From NCBI GenBank assembly GCA_963680875.1, contig OY804577.1:150182196-150246195 (forward strand): DNA of 64,000 nt. The letters are read 5' to 3'. The translations under genes were made by a program, and so were the position numbers. Origin of the DNA: Bathymodiolus brooksi (lineage: Eukaryota > Mollusca > Bivalvia > Mytilida > Modiolidae). Position 1 is the first letter of the stretch. The number at the start of each line of letters is the position of its first letter. The notes under the pieces were generated by a model that made no database searches, was not told the origin of the DNA, and saw only the letters and a program-made list of their open reading frames with translations. Positions 34,554-47,800 of the stretch are shown in pieces.

Positions 34554-37500
34554 TGTTGTTTTTATGTTATCCTCTTGTTATTGATAATAGACATCAATAT
34601 CTAGGGGGCCTCAGTGAAACTATCAATACCATATTGCTATTTTACATTCTGGTTTCTTTGTGTGCACTTTAAGATTCCGTCGTTTGTAACCAGGGATTAT
34701 CACAGAGAACGAGCCCACATCATACGTGGACTTACGACTTATACTGTAACATTTAACATGCAGAAGAGTCCTTGACTGAGATGAAAGAAACACTGATGTT
34801 TCCACACTGAAAAGTGTGTTTGTCAGCTGTTTAAATAAGAAAATAAATTGTTGACATGACAACACCATTATTTAAGTTACCATTATCCATTCCAGTTGTC
34901 AATTGATATCTTGTATCCATCAATATCCCAATGGAACTTATCTGTATTATTACCGTTCATGAAGAAATCATACGATATACAAGTTCTCAAAGACAACATT
35001 CCCTTAACATCCCAACATTTAAAGCTTAAAATGAAGCAGAAATCTCAGCTAGAATTCCATTCGGTACTCGTCAATGTCAGCTGTTTATACATAATTATAT
35101 TTTTATGGAAGAAAGATCTAATAGTGAAACAAATAGTTAACTGTGAATCAACATCTAATTGCTAATACTGCATCTCTCGTCATCTGTATACAATTGACAG
35201 GATACCTTTCAACAAGGTGTTGATATCTTCCGAAAAACATTTTGAAAGATAAGAAAAAACGATTCTAATAAGTGATTTAAATAAGAAAACATTAGAGCTA
35301 ACTAAGAATTCAGATGAACAATGTGTCCTGGTTTTACATTTTCTTTACAGATAAAATATCACAAGAAATGTCAGTTTATATGTTACATCTACATGACAAT
35401 AATAAGTAGGGTGTAAATATAGATACTATAATAAGTAGGGTGTAAATATAGATACAATAATAAGTAGGGTGTAAATATAGATACAATAATAAGTAGGTTG
35501 TAAATATAGATACAATAATAAGTAGGTTGTAAATATAGATACAATAATAAGTAGGGTGTAAATATAGATACAATAATAAGTAGGTTGTAAATATAGATAC
35601 AATAATAAGTAGGGTGTAAATATAGATACAATAATAAGTAGGGTGTAAATATAGATACAATAATAAGTAGGTTGTAAATATAGATACAATAATAAGTAGG
35701 GTGTACATATAGATACTATAATAAGTAGGGTTGTAAATATAGATACAATAATAAGTAGGGTGTAAATATAGATACAATAATAAGTAGGGTGTAAATATAG
35801 ATACTATAATAAGTAGGTTGTAAATATAGATACAATAATAAGTAGGTTGTAAATATAGATACAATAATAAGTAGGGTGTAAATATAGATACAATAATAAG
35901 TAGGTTGTAAATATAGATACAATAATAAGTAGGGTGTAAATATAGATACAATAATAAGTAGGTTGTAAATATAGATACAATAATAAGTAGGGTGTAAATA
36001 TAGATACAATAATAAGTAGGGTGTAAATATAGATACAATAATAAGTAGGTTGTAAATATAGATACAATAATAAGTAGGGTGTAAATATAGATACAATAAT
36101 AAGTAGGATTGTAAATATAGATACAATAATAAGTAGGGTGTAAATATAGATACAATAATAAGTAGGTTGTAAATATAGATACAATAATAAGTAGGTTGTA
36201 AATATAGATACAATAATAAGTAGGGTGTAAATATAGATACAATAATAAGTAGGTTGTAAATATAGATACAATAATAAGTAGGGTGTAAATATAGATACAA
36301 TAATAAGTAGGTTGTAAATATAGATACAATAATAAGTAGGGTGTAAATATAGATACTATAATAAGTAGGGTTGTAAATATAGATACTATAATAAGTAGGG
36401 TGTACATATAGATACAATAATAAGTAGGGTGTAAATATAGATACTATAATAAGTAGGGTGTAAATATAGATACAATAATAAGTAGGGTGTAAATATAGAT
36501 ACAATAATAAGTAGGGTGTAAATATAGATACTATAATAAGTAGGGTGTAAATATAGATACAATAATAAGTAGGTTGTGAATATAGATACAATAATAAGTA
36601 GGGTGTAAATATAGATACAATAATAAGTAGGGTGTAAATATAGATACAATAATAAGTAGGTTGTAAATATAGATACAATAATAAGTAGGGTGTAAATATA
36701 GATACTATAATAAGTAGGGTTGTAAATATAGATACAATAATAAGTAGGGTGTAAATATAGATACAATAATAAGTAGGGTGTAAATATAGATACAATAATA
36801 AGTAGGGTGTAAATATAGATACAATAATAAGTAGGGTGTAAATATAGATACAATAATAAGTAGGGTGTAAATATAGATACAATAATAAGTAGGGTGTAAA
36901 TATAGATACAATAATAAGTAGGTTGTAAATATAGATACAATAATAAGTAGGGTGTAAATATAGATACAATAATAAGTAGGGTGTAAATATAGATACAATA
37001 ATAAGTAGGGTGTAAATATAGATACAATAATAAGTAGGGTGTAAATATAGATACTATAATAAGTAGGGTGTAAATATAGATACAATAATAAGTAGGGTGT
37101 AAATATAGATACTATAATAAGTAGGTTGTAAATATAGATACAATAATAAGTAGGTTGTAAATATAGATACTATAATAAGTAGGGTGTAAATATAGACACT
37201 ATAATAAGTAGGGTGTAAATATAGATACAATAATAAGTAGGGTGTAAATATAGATACAATAATAAGTAGGGTGTAAATATAGATACTATAATAAGTAGGG
37301 TGTAAATATAGATACAATAATAAGTAGGTTGTGAATATAGATACAATAATAAGTAGGGTGTAAATATAGATACAATAATAAGTAGGGTGTAAATATAGAT
37401 ACAATAATAAGTAGGTTGTAAATATAGATACAATAATAAGTAGGGTGTAAATATAGATACTATAATAAGTAGGGTGTAAATATAGATACAATAATAAGTA

Positions 37501-38624
37501 GGGTGTAAATATAGATACAATAATAAGTAGGGTGTAAATATAGATACAATAATAAGTAGGGTGTAAATATAGATACAATAATAAGTAGGGTGTAAATATA
37601 GATACAATAATAAGTAGGGTGTAAATATAGATACAATAATTAGTAGGTTGTAAATATAGATACAATAATAAGTAGGGTGTAAATATAGATACAATAATAA
37701 GTAGGGTGTAAATATAGATACAATAATAAGTAGGGTGTAAATATAGATACAATAATAAGTAGGGTGTAAATATAGATACTATAATAAGTAGGGTGTAAAT
37801 ATAGATACAATAATAAGTAGGGTGTAAATATAGATACTATAATAAGTAGGTTGTAAATATAGATACAATAATAAGTAGGTTGTAAATATAGATACTATAA
37901 TAAGTAGGGTGTAAATATAGATACTATAATAAGTAGGGTGTAAATATAGATACAATAATAAGTAGGTTGTAAATATAGATACAATAATAAGTAGGGTGTA
38001 AATATAGATACAATAATAAGTAGGGTGTAAATATAGATACAATAATAAGTAGGGTGTAAATATATATACAATAATAAGTAGGGTGTAAATATAGATACAA
38101 TAATAAGTAGGGTGTAAATATATATACAATAATAAGTAGGGTGTAAATATAGATGCAATACTAAGTAGGGTGTAAATATAGATACAATAATAAGTAGGGT
38201 GTAAATATAGATACAATAATAAGTAGGGTGTAAATATAGATACAATAATAAGTAGGGTGTAAATATAGATACTATAATAAGTAAGGTGTAAATATAGATA
38301 CTATAATAAGTGGGGTTGTATATATAGATAAAATAATAAGTAGGGTGTAAATATAGATACTATAATAAGTAGGGTTGTAAATATAGATACTATAATAAGT
38401 AGGGTTGTAAATATAGATACAATAATAAGTAGGGTGTAAATATAGATACAATAATAAGTAGGGTGTAAATATAGATAAAATAATAAGTAGGGTGTAAATA
38501 TAGATACTATAATAAGTAGGGTTGTAAATATAGATACTATAATAAGTGGGGTTGTATATATAGATAAAATAATAAGTAGGGTGTAAATATAGATACTATA
38601 ATAAGTAGGGTGTAAATATAGCTA

Positions 38625-39120
38625 CTATAATAAGTAGGGTGTAAATATAGATACAATAATAAGTAGGGTGTAAATATAGATACAATAATAAGTAGGGTGT
38701 AAATATAGATACAATAATAAGTAGGGTTGTAAATATAGATACAATAATAAGTAGGTTGTAAATATAGATACAATAATAAGTAGGGTGTAAATATAGATAC
38801 TATAATAAGTAGGTTGAAAATATAGATACAATAATAAGTAGGGTGTAAATATAGATACAATAATAAGTAGGGTGTAAATATAGATACTATAATAAGTAGG
38901 GTTGTAAATATAGATACTATAATAAGTAGGTTGTAAATATAGATACAATAATAAGTAGGGTGTAAATATAGATACAATAATAAGTAGGGTGTAAATATAG
39001 ATACAATAATAAGTAGGTTGTAAATATAGATACAATAATAAGTAGGGTGTAAATTTAGATACTATAATAAGTAGGTTGTAAATATAGATACAATAATAAG
39101 TAGGGTGTAAATATAGATAC
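38625..39120. repeat. Copy 1 of a 582-bp-offset duplication in the 29-bp satellite
   Basis: The unit order, including the rare GTTGAAAATATAG (38,814) and GTAAATTTAGATAC (39,049) variants and a TAGCTACT variant (38,621), recurs 582 bp later. This offset equals 18 units of 29 bp plus two of 30 bp. Confidence 0.8.
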
Positions 39121-39206
39121 AATAATAAGTAGGGTGTAAATATAGATACAATAATAAGTAGGGTGTAAATATAGATACAATAATAAGTAGGGTGTAAATA
39201 TAGCTA

Positions 39207-39702
39207 CTATAATAAGTAGGGTGTAAATATAGATACAATAATAAGTAGGGTGTAAATATAGATACAATAATAAGTAGGGTGTAAATATAGATACAATAAT
39301 AAGTAGGGTTGTAAATATAGATACAATAATAAGTAGGTTGTAAATATAGATACAATAATAAGTAGGGTGTAAATATAGATACTATAATAAGTAGGTTGAA
39401 AATATAGATACAATAATAAGTAGGGTGTAAATATAGATACAATAATAAGTAGGGTGTAAATATAGATACTATAATAAGTAGGGTTGTAAATATAGATACT
39501 ATAATAAGTAGGTTGTAAATATAGATACAATAATAAGTAGGGTGTAAATATAGATACAATAATAAGTAGGGTGTAAATATAGATACAATAATAAGTAGGT
39601 TGTAAATATAGATACAATAATAAGTAGGGTGTAAATTTAGATACTATAATAAGTAGGTTGTAAATATAGATACAATAATAAGTAGGGTGTAAATATAGAT
39701 AC
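39207..39702. repeat. Copy 2 of the 582-bp-offset duplication
   Basis: The rare variants recur at 39,203 (TAGCTACT), 39,396 (GTTGAAAATATAG) and 39,631 (GTAAATTTAG), matching copy 1 one for one. This indicates a recent tandem duplication of about 20 units. Confidence 0.8.
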
Positions 39703-40496
39703 AATAATAAGTAGGGTGTAAATATAGATACAATAATAAGTAGGGTGTAAATATAGATACAATAATAAGTAGGTTGTAAATATAGATACTATAATAAGTA
39801 GGTTGTAAATATAGATACAATAATAAGTAGGTTGTAAATATAGATACAATAATAAGTAGGGTTGTAAATATAGATACAATAATAAGTAGGGTGTAAATAT
39901 AGATACAATAATAAGTAGGGTGTAAATATAGATACAATAATAAGTAGGGTGTAAATATAGATACAATAATAAGTAGGGTTGTAAATATAGATACTATAAT
40001 AAGTAGGGTGTAAATATAGATACAATAATAAGTAGGGTGTAAATATAGATACAATAATAAGTAGGGTGTAAATATAGATACTATAATAAGTAAGGTGTAA
40101 ATATAGATACAATAATAAGTAGGGTGTAAATATAGATACTATAATAAGTAGGGTGTAAATATAGATACTATAATAAGTAGGGTTGTAAATATAGATACAA
40201 TAATAAGTAGGGTGTAAATATAGATACAATAATAAGTAGGGTGTAAATATAGATACTATAATAAGTAAGGTGTAAATATAGATACAATAATAAGTAGGGT
40301 GTAAATATATAAACTATAATAAGTAGGGTGTAAATATAGATACTATAATAAGTAAGGTTGTAAATATATATACTATAATAAGTAGGTTGTAAATATAGAT
40401 ACAATAATAAGTAGGTTGTAAATATAGATACTATAATAAGTAGGGTTGTAAATATAGATACAATAATAAGTAGGGTGTAAATATAGATACTATAAT

Positions 40497-40926
40497 TGTA
40501 TGCATAACGTGTAACTGTATTTTGTTGGGGTTTGTAATAGTTGGCACGTTGTCAACAATTCATGGTGAAAACTCTTGGATTCCCTTAGAGAACCACCTAG
40601 AGACAACTTTTCTATCCATCTGTCCCGAAAACGTAGCATTAAGAAACCAACCATATAATATTCCTACTTAATAATGCAATACTTTCCAGAAGCTTATTAT
40701 ATATATTTATATATTAGAAAGCAATATATTGGGAAAGCCGCACGTAATAGTTACTTGTAGGCCAAAACACGACAAAAATATAATAGTTTTTGAATTCAAT
40801 AAATAGCTGTGTGTGCCAATAGGATTTTGTTTTTTCAATTTATAAACTGGTAAAAGCCTTGATAAGTCACATCTTGGTAAACTCGAACTGTTAGCCTAAG
40901 TAAAGTATGAAGTAGTTAATAGTAAA
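40497..40926. other. Unique spacer, no feature recognised
   Basis: AT-rich DNA between two arrays with a TATTATATATATTTATATAT stretch near 40,697. No frame, repeat or RNA signal was seen. Confidence 0.6.
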
Positions 40927-41241
40927 ATGGAAAACAAATCATATGATACTCTCGGTACAGTTCCTAAATCTAGTAAAAACAGATCATATGATACTCTCGG
41001 AACAGTTCCTAAATCTAGTAAAAACAGATCATATGATACTCTCGGAACAGTTCCTAAATCTAGCAAAAACAGATCATATGATACTCTCGGAACAGTTTCT
41101 AAATCTAGTAAAAACAGATCATATGATACTCTCGGAACAGTTCCTAAATCTAGCAAAAACAGATCATGTGATACTCTCGGAACAGTTCCTAAATCTAGTA
41201 AAAACAGAAACAAAATAGATATCCCTAACACATATACATAA
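40927..41241 (+). repeat. 45-bp minisatellite, 6 copies, within a 104-codon open frame
   Basis: Six 45-bp units (40,930-41,205) encode SKNRSYDTLGTVPKS repeats on the plus strand. Unlike the other arrays, the ATG lies at the very edge of the array in a favourable AAAATGG context. The stop (TAA, 41,239-41,241) lies beyond it after a unique tail, NKIDIPNTYT. Differences between units are mixed: silent GGT/GGA and AGT/AGC, and replacing Lys/Arg, Pro/Ser and Tyr/Cys. A second plus frame (40,943-41,218) and a minus frame (40,896-41,231) are also open, which is expected when the unit is a multiple of three and lacks stops. A small basic repeat protein is possible but unproven. Confidence 0.9.
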
Positions 41242-41300
41242 CTGTTTACTTCCCTGGCTTGTTAATTATCATTGGTCGGGATTAAGTAGTTTAACTGGCC

Positions 41301-42126
41301 CAATCCTCCCCTCTCAGTGAAATAATGTGGTCATACATGTGTTCTCCACATGTGAGTGTCAATCCTCCCCTCTCAGTGAAATAACGTGGTCATACAAGTG
41401 TTCTCCACATGTGAGTGTCAATCCTCCCCTCTCAGTGAAATAACGTGGTCATACAAGTGTTCTCCACATGTGAGTGTCAATCCTCCCCTCTCAGTGAAAT
41501 AACGTGGTCATGCAAGTGTTCTCCACATGTGAGTGTCAATCCTCCCCTCTCAGTGAAATAACGTGGTCATACAAGTGTTCTCCACATGTGAGTGTCAATC
41601 CTCCCCTCTCAGTGAAATAACGTGGTCATACAAGTGTTCTCCACATGTGAGTGTCAATCCTCCCCTCTCAGTGAAATAACGTGGTCATACAAGTGTTCTC
41701 CACATGTGAGTGTCAATCCTCCCCTCTCAGTGAAATAACGTGGTCATACAAGTGTTCTCCACATGTGAGTGTCAATCCTCCCCTCTCAGTGAAATAACGT
41801 GGTCATACAAGTGTTCTCCACATGTGAGTGTCAATCCTCCCCTCTCAGTGAAATAACGTGGTCATACAAGTGTTCTCCACATGTGAGTGTCAATCCTCCC
41901 CTCTCAGTGAAATAACGTGGTCATACAAGTGTTCTCCACATGTGAGTGTCAATCCTCCCCTCTCAGTGAAATAACGTGGTCATACAAGTGTTCTCCACAT
42001 GTGAGTGTCAATCCTCCCCTCTCAGTGAAATAACGTGGTCATACAAGTGTTCTCCACATGTGAGTGTCAATCCTCCCCTCTCAGTGAAATAACGTGGTCA
42101 TACAAGTGTTCTCCACATGTGAGTGC
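41301..42126. repeat. 59-bp minisatellite, 14 nearly identical copies
   Basis: Units contain CAATCCTCCCCTCTCAGTG and AACGTGGTCATACAAGTG and end in the palindrome CACATGTG. Only the first copy (AATAATGTGG, ACATGTGTTC) and one other (CATGCAAG, near 41,510) differ visibly. This is the most homogeneous and most GC-rich array of the window, so it probably expanded recently. Confidence 0.96.
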
Positions 42127-42928
42127 CAAAATTCATAATAATAAACATTTCATTTGTAAGAAATAAGAATTCCTTTATCTCTTAACATGCTTACTTATTT
42201 AACAGAAAATAATAAGTTTGTTCTTACGACACATGATGTATGTTAGAGTTAAAAGTATTACTGCTTGATGTCGTGTTAATTATACAATACAAACAACAAT
42301 CACTGTAATACCTTCATCATCAGATCAAATTAAATATTATTGAAGAAAGAAATGTCAAAATTAAACCAAATCAAAGTCTTGAATGTCAGCGAAAAGTGAC
42401 ACAAAACAAACAAGATGATTATATAAAACAATTTAATTCATTTTAAGTAATACTTTTGTTGTTTGTTTTGTTTAACTAGAAATGATCTTGAGTTTTGTAG
42501 GTTTTTGTAACTGTGTCATGTTGTCTTAAAAATAACCAAAGAATGGATTAAATGAAGAGCAAAAAATACCACACTGTAGGAACAATTTCAAAATCCAATT
42601 GAAAATTAGTAGAAACACTACTAGTATTATACTGAGGTCTTTTGATTTTATTGATCTCAAGTTTTATATTCTTTGGTTTTCCAATCTGTTGACTGTGAGC
42701 ATACGTTATGATACGTGATGAAGGTTATTCCTCCAGAAACACATTGGTCTCACTAAATACAACATCAACGTTTTATGAGGATTTTTGTATATCAATGATT
42801 ATTATAATATGTCATACTTAATCGTAATATAATTTAAACCATTTATAAATAGACAAACAAATAGTAACACTTTTTCAACTTAACCATGAAAAAATTTCGT
42901 GCTCGAAAACTAAAATTGAAAACTTCGT
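42127..42928. other. AT-rich unique spacer, no gene recognised
   Basis: There are no open frames above background and no repeats longer than a few bases. It ends in CGTGCTCGAAAACTAAAATT immediately before the 71-bp array. Confidence 0.6.
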
Positions 42929-43079
42929 CATAAACATGATGAAGTGATTGTTCCTACTGTGAATGTCTAACGTCAAACGTACGCCACATACCGGTACTAC
43001 ATAAACATGATGAAGTGATTGTTCCTACTGTGAATGTCTAACGTCAAACGTACACCACATACCGGGTCTACATAAACAT

Positions 43080-43790
43080 GATGAAGTAATTGTTCCTACT
43101 GTGAATGTCTAACGTCAAAGGTATGCCACATACCGGGTCTACATAAACATGATGAAGTGATTGTTCCTACTGTGAATGTCTAACGTTAAACATATACCAC
43201 ATACCTGGTCTACATAAACATGATGAAGTAATTGTTCCTACTGTGAATGTCTAACGTCAAACGTACGCCACATACCGGGTCTACATAAACATGATGAAGT
43301 GATTGTTCCTACTGTGAATGTCTAACGTCAAACGTATACCACATACCGGGTCTACATAAACATGATGAAGTGATTGTTCCTACTGTGAATGTCTAACGTC
43401 AAACGTATACCACATACCGGGTCTACATAAACATGATGAAGTGATTGTTCCTACTGTGAATGTCTAACGTCATACGTATGCCACATACCGGGTCTACATA
43501 AACATGATGAAGTGATTGTTACTACTGTGAATGTCTAACGTCAAACGTGTGCCACATACCGGGTCTACATAAACATGATGAAGTGATTGTTCCTACTGTG
43601 AATGTCTAACGTCAAACGTATGCCACATACCGGGTCTACATAAACATGATGAAGTGATTGTTCCTACTGTGAATGTCTAGCGTCAAACGTACACCACATA
43701 CCGGGTCTACATAAACATGATGAAGTGATTGTTCCTACTGTGAATGTCTAACGTCAAACGTACGCCACATACCGGGTGTACATAAACATG
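43080..43790. repeat. Copy 1 of a 1,066-bp-offset duplication in the 71-bp satellite
   Basis: Shared rare variants mark the copies: GTTAAACATAT at 43,185 and 44,250, GTTACTACTG at 43,518 and 44,584, and GGGTGTACA at 43,774 and 44,840. The offset is 15 units; it grows by one base where the second copy has CCGGGGTCT near 44,555. Confidence 0.8.
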
Positions 43791-44144
43791 ATGAAGTGAT
43801 TGTTCCTACTGTGAATGTCTAACGTCAAACGTACGCCACATACCGGTACTACATAAACATGATGAAGTGATTGTTCCTACTGTGAATGTCTAACGTCAAA
43901 CGTACACCACATACCGGGTCTACATAAACATGATGAAGTGATTGTTCCTACTGTGAATGTCTAACGTCATACGTATGCCACATACCGGGTCTACATAAAG
44001 ATGATGAAGTAATTGTTCCTACTGTGAATGTCTAACGTCAAAGGTATGCCACATACCGGGTCTACATAAACATGATGAAGTGATTGTTCCTACTGTGAAT
44101 GTCTAACGTCATACGTATGCCACATACCGGGTCTACATAAAGAT

Positions 44145-44856
44145 GATGAAGTAATTGTTCCTACTGTGAATGTCTAACGTCAAAGGTATGCCACATACCG
44201 GGTCTACATAAACATGATGAAGTGATTGTTCCTACTGTGAATGTCTAACGTTAAACATATACCACATACCTGGTCTACATAAACATGATGAAGTAATTGT
44301 TCCTACTGTGAATGTCTAACGTCAAACGTACGCCACATACCGGGTCTACATAAACATGATGAAGTGATTGTTCCTACTGTGAATGTCTAACGTCAAACGT
44401 ATACCACATACCGGGTCTACATAAACATGATGAAGTGATTGTTCCTACTGTGAATGTCTAACGTCAAACGTATACCACATACCGGGTCTACATAAACATG
44501 ATGAAGTGATTGTTCCTACTGTGAATGTCTAACGTCATACGTATGCCACATACCGGGGTCTACATAAACATGATGAAGTGATTGTTACTACTGTGAATGT
44601 CTAACGTCAAACGTGTGCCACATACCGGGTCTACATAAACATGATGAAGTGATTGTTCCTACTGTGAATGTCTAACGTCAAACGTATGCCACATACCGGG
44701 TCTACATAAACATGATGAAGTGATTGTTCCTACTGTGAATGTCTAACGTCAAACGTACACCACATACCGGGTCTACATAAACATGATGAAGTGATTGTTC
44801 CTACTGTGAATGTCTAACGTCAAACGTACGCCACATACCGGGTGTACATAAACATG
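44145..44856. repeat. Copy 2 of the 1,066-bp-offset duplication
   Basis: This is the counterpart of 43,080-43,790, with one added G near 44,555. A separate 852-bp (12-unit) echo links the CCGGTACTAC variants at 42,991 and 43,843. Confidence 0.78.
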
Positions 44857-47800
44857 ATGAAGTGATTGTTCCTACTGTGAATGTCTAACGTTAAACGTAT
44901 GCCACATACCGGGTCTACATAAACATGATGAAGTGATTGTTCCTACTGTGAATGTCTAACGTCAAACATACGCCACATACCGGGTCTACATAAACATGAT
45001 GAAGTGATTGTTCCTACTGTGAATGTCTAACGTCAAACGTACGCCACATACCGGGTCTACATAAACATGATGAAGGGATTGTTCCTACTGTGAATGTCTA
45101 ACGTCAAACGTACGCCACATACCGGGTGTACATAAACATGATGAAGTGATTGTTCCTACTGTGAATGTCTAACGTTAAACGTATGCCACATACCGGCTCT
45201 ACATAAACATGATGAAGTGATTGTTCCTATTGTGAATGTCTAACGTCAAACGTATACCACATACCGGGTCTACATAAACATGATGAAGTGATTGTTCCTA
45301 CTGTGAATGTCTAACGTCAAATGTATGCCACATACCGGGTCTACATAAACATGATGAAGTGATTGTTCCTACTGTGAATGTCTAACGTCAAACGTACGCC
45401 ACATACCGGGTCTACATAAATATGATGAAGTGGTTGTTCCTACTGTGCATGTCTAACGTCAAACGTATGCCACATACCGGGTCTACATAAACCTTATGAA
45501 GTAATTGTTCCTAATGTGAATGTCTAATGTCAAACGTATGCCACATACGGGTCTACATAAACATGATAAAGTGATTGTTCCTACTGTGAATGTCTAAGTC
45601 AAACGTATGCCACATACCGGGTCTACATAAAAATGATGAAGTGATTGTTCATAATGTGAATGTCTAACGTCAAACATACGCCACATACCAGGTCTACATA
45701 AACATGATGAAGGGATTGTTCCTACTGTGAATGTCTAACGTTAAACATATACCACATACCTGGTCTACATAAACATGATGAAGTGATTGTTCCTACTGTG
45801 AATGTCTAACGTCAAGCGTATGCCACATACCGGGTCTACATAAACATGATGAAGTGATTGTTCCTACTGTGAATGTCTAACGTCAAACGTATGCCACATA
45901 CCGGGTCTACATAAACATGATGAAGTGATTGTTCCTACTGTGAATGTCTAACGTCAAACGTATGCCACATACCGGGTCTACATAAACATGATGAAGTAAT
46001 TGTTCCTACTGTGAATGTCGAACGTCAAACGTATGCCACATACCGGGTCTACATAAACATGATGAAGTGATTGTTCCTAATGTGAATGTCTAACGTCAAA
46101 CGTACGCCACATACCGGGTCTACATAAACATGATGAAGTGATTGTTCCTACTGTGAATGTCTAACGTTAAACGTATGCCACATACCGGGTCTACATAAAC
46201 CTTATGAAGTAATTGTTCCTACTGTGAATGTCTAACGTCAAACGTATGCCACATACCGGGTCTACATAAACATGATGAAGTGATTGTTCCTACTGTGAAT
46301 GTCTAACGTCAAACGTACACCACATACCGGGTCTACATAAGCATGATGAAGTGATTGTTCCTACTGTGAATGTCTAACGTCAAACATACGCCACATAACG
46401 GGTCTACATAAACATGATGAAGGGATTGTTCCTACTGTGAATGTCTAACGTTAAACGTATGCCACATACCGGGTCTACATAAACCTTATGAAGTAATTGT
46501 TCCTACTGTGAATGTCTAACGTTAAACGTACGCCACATACCGGGTCTACATAAATATGATGAAGTGGTTGTTCCTACTGTGAATGTCTAACGTCAAGCGT
46601 ATGCCACATACCGGGTCTACATAAACCTTATGAAGTAATTGTTCCTACTGTGAATGTCTAACGTCAAACGTATGCCACATACGGGTCTACATAAACATGA
46701 TAAAGTGATTGTTCCTACTGTGAATGTCTAAGTCAAACGTATGCCACATACCGGGTCTACATAAACATGATGAAGTGATTGTTCATACTGTGAATGTCTA
46801 ACGTCAAACATACGCCACATACCGGGTCTACATAAACATGATGAAGGGATTGTTCCTACTGTGAATGTCTAACGTTAAACATATACCACATACCTGGTCT
46901 ACATAAACATGATGAAGTGATTGTTCCTACTGTGAATGTCTAACGTCAAGCGTATGCCACATACCGGGTCTACATAAACATGATGAAGTGATTGTTCCTA
47001 CTGTGAATGTCTAACGTCAAACGTATGCCACATACCGGGTCTACATAAACATGATGAAGTGATTGTTCCTACTGTGAATGTCTAACGTCAAACGTATGCC
47101 ACATACCGGGTCTACATAAACATGATGAAGTAATTGTTCCTACTGTGAATGTCGAACGTCAAACGTATGCCACATACCGGGTCTACATAAACATGATGAA
47201 GTGATTGTTCCTACTGTGAATGTCTAACGTCAAACGTACGCCACATACCGGGTCTACATAAACATGATGAAGTGATTGTTCCTACTGTGAATGTCTAACG
47301 TTAAACGTATGCCACATACCGGGTCTACATAAACCTTATGAAGTAATTGTTCCTACTGTGAATGTCGAACGTCAAACGTATGCCACATACCGGGTCTACA
47401 TAAACATGATGAAGTGATTGTTCCTACTGTGAATGTCTAACGTCAAACGTATGCCACATACCGGGTCTACATAAACATGATGAAGTGATTGTTCATACTG
47501 TGAATGTCTAACGTCAAACATACGCCACATACCGGGTCTACATAAACATGATGAAGGGATTGTTCCTACTGTGAATGTCTAACGTTAAACGTACGCCACA
47601 TACCGGGGGCACATAAACATGATGAAATGATTGTTCCTATTGTGAATGTCTAACGTCAAACGTACGCCACATACCGGGTGTACATAAACATGATGAAGTA
47701 ATTGTTCCTACTGTGAATGTCTAACGTCAAACGTATGCCACATACCGGGTCTACATAAACATGATGAAGTGATTGTTCCTACTGTGAATGTCTAACATCA

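Larger units (their letters stand above)
32500..35395. other. AT-rich unique sequence with small repeat fragments
   Basis: No gene family was recognised. It contains a minus-strand LINE tail (32,610-32,760), a splice-site-bounded 33-nt candidate (33,583-33,615) and a 54-bp duplicated repeat piece (34,391-34,498). The frames at minus 33,688-33,879, minus 34,623-34,868 and plus 34,896-35,165 have no motif or composition that would support a gene. Confidence 0.6.
35396..40496. repeat. 29-bp satellite array, about 175 copies
   Basis: Units contain AATAATAAGTAGGGTG and TAAATATAGATAC. Two main binary variants combine along the array: GATACAAT versus GATACTAT, and GGGTG versus GGTTG. A 30-bp form has GGGTTG. 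The reverse complement of the common unit contains no stop trinucleotide in any frame. Minus-strand frames therefore run on until the CTATAATAAG variant introduces a TAG. This explains all the minus-strand frames of 70-417 codons here (for example 35,716-36,969), none of which is a credible gene. Rare variants such as TTGTGAATA (36,574; 37,329) mark internal duplications. Confidence 0.97.

Noticed and set aside
34623..34868. An 81-codon minus-strand frame with a somewhat protein-like C-terminal half
   Set aside because: No family recognised and no supporting signals; retained only as a note that a transcript search could revisit it.
34896..35165. An 89-codon plus-strand frame
   Set aside because: AT-driven composition with no motif; likely chance.
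35376..40404. Many overlapping minus-strand frames with LLIIVSIFT-like hydrophobic repeats
   Set aside because: They are phases of the stop-free 29-bp satellite unit in all three frames, ending at the variant that creates TAG.
41301..42126. A CRISPR-like array of direct repeats
   Set aside because: Units are contiguous identical 59-bp repeats with no unique spacers, in a eukaryotic context. The same applies to the other arrays.
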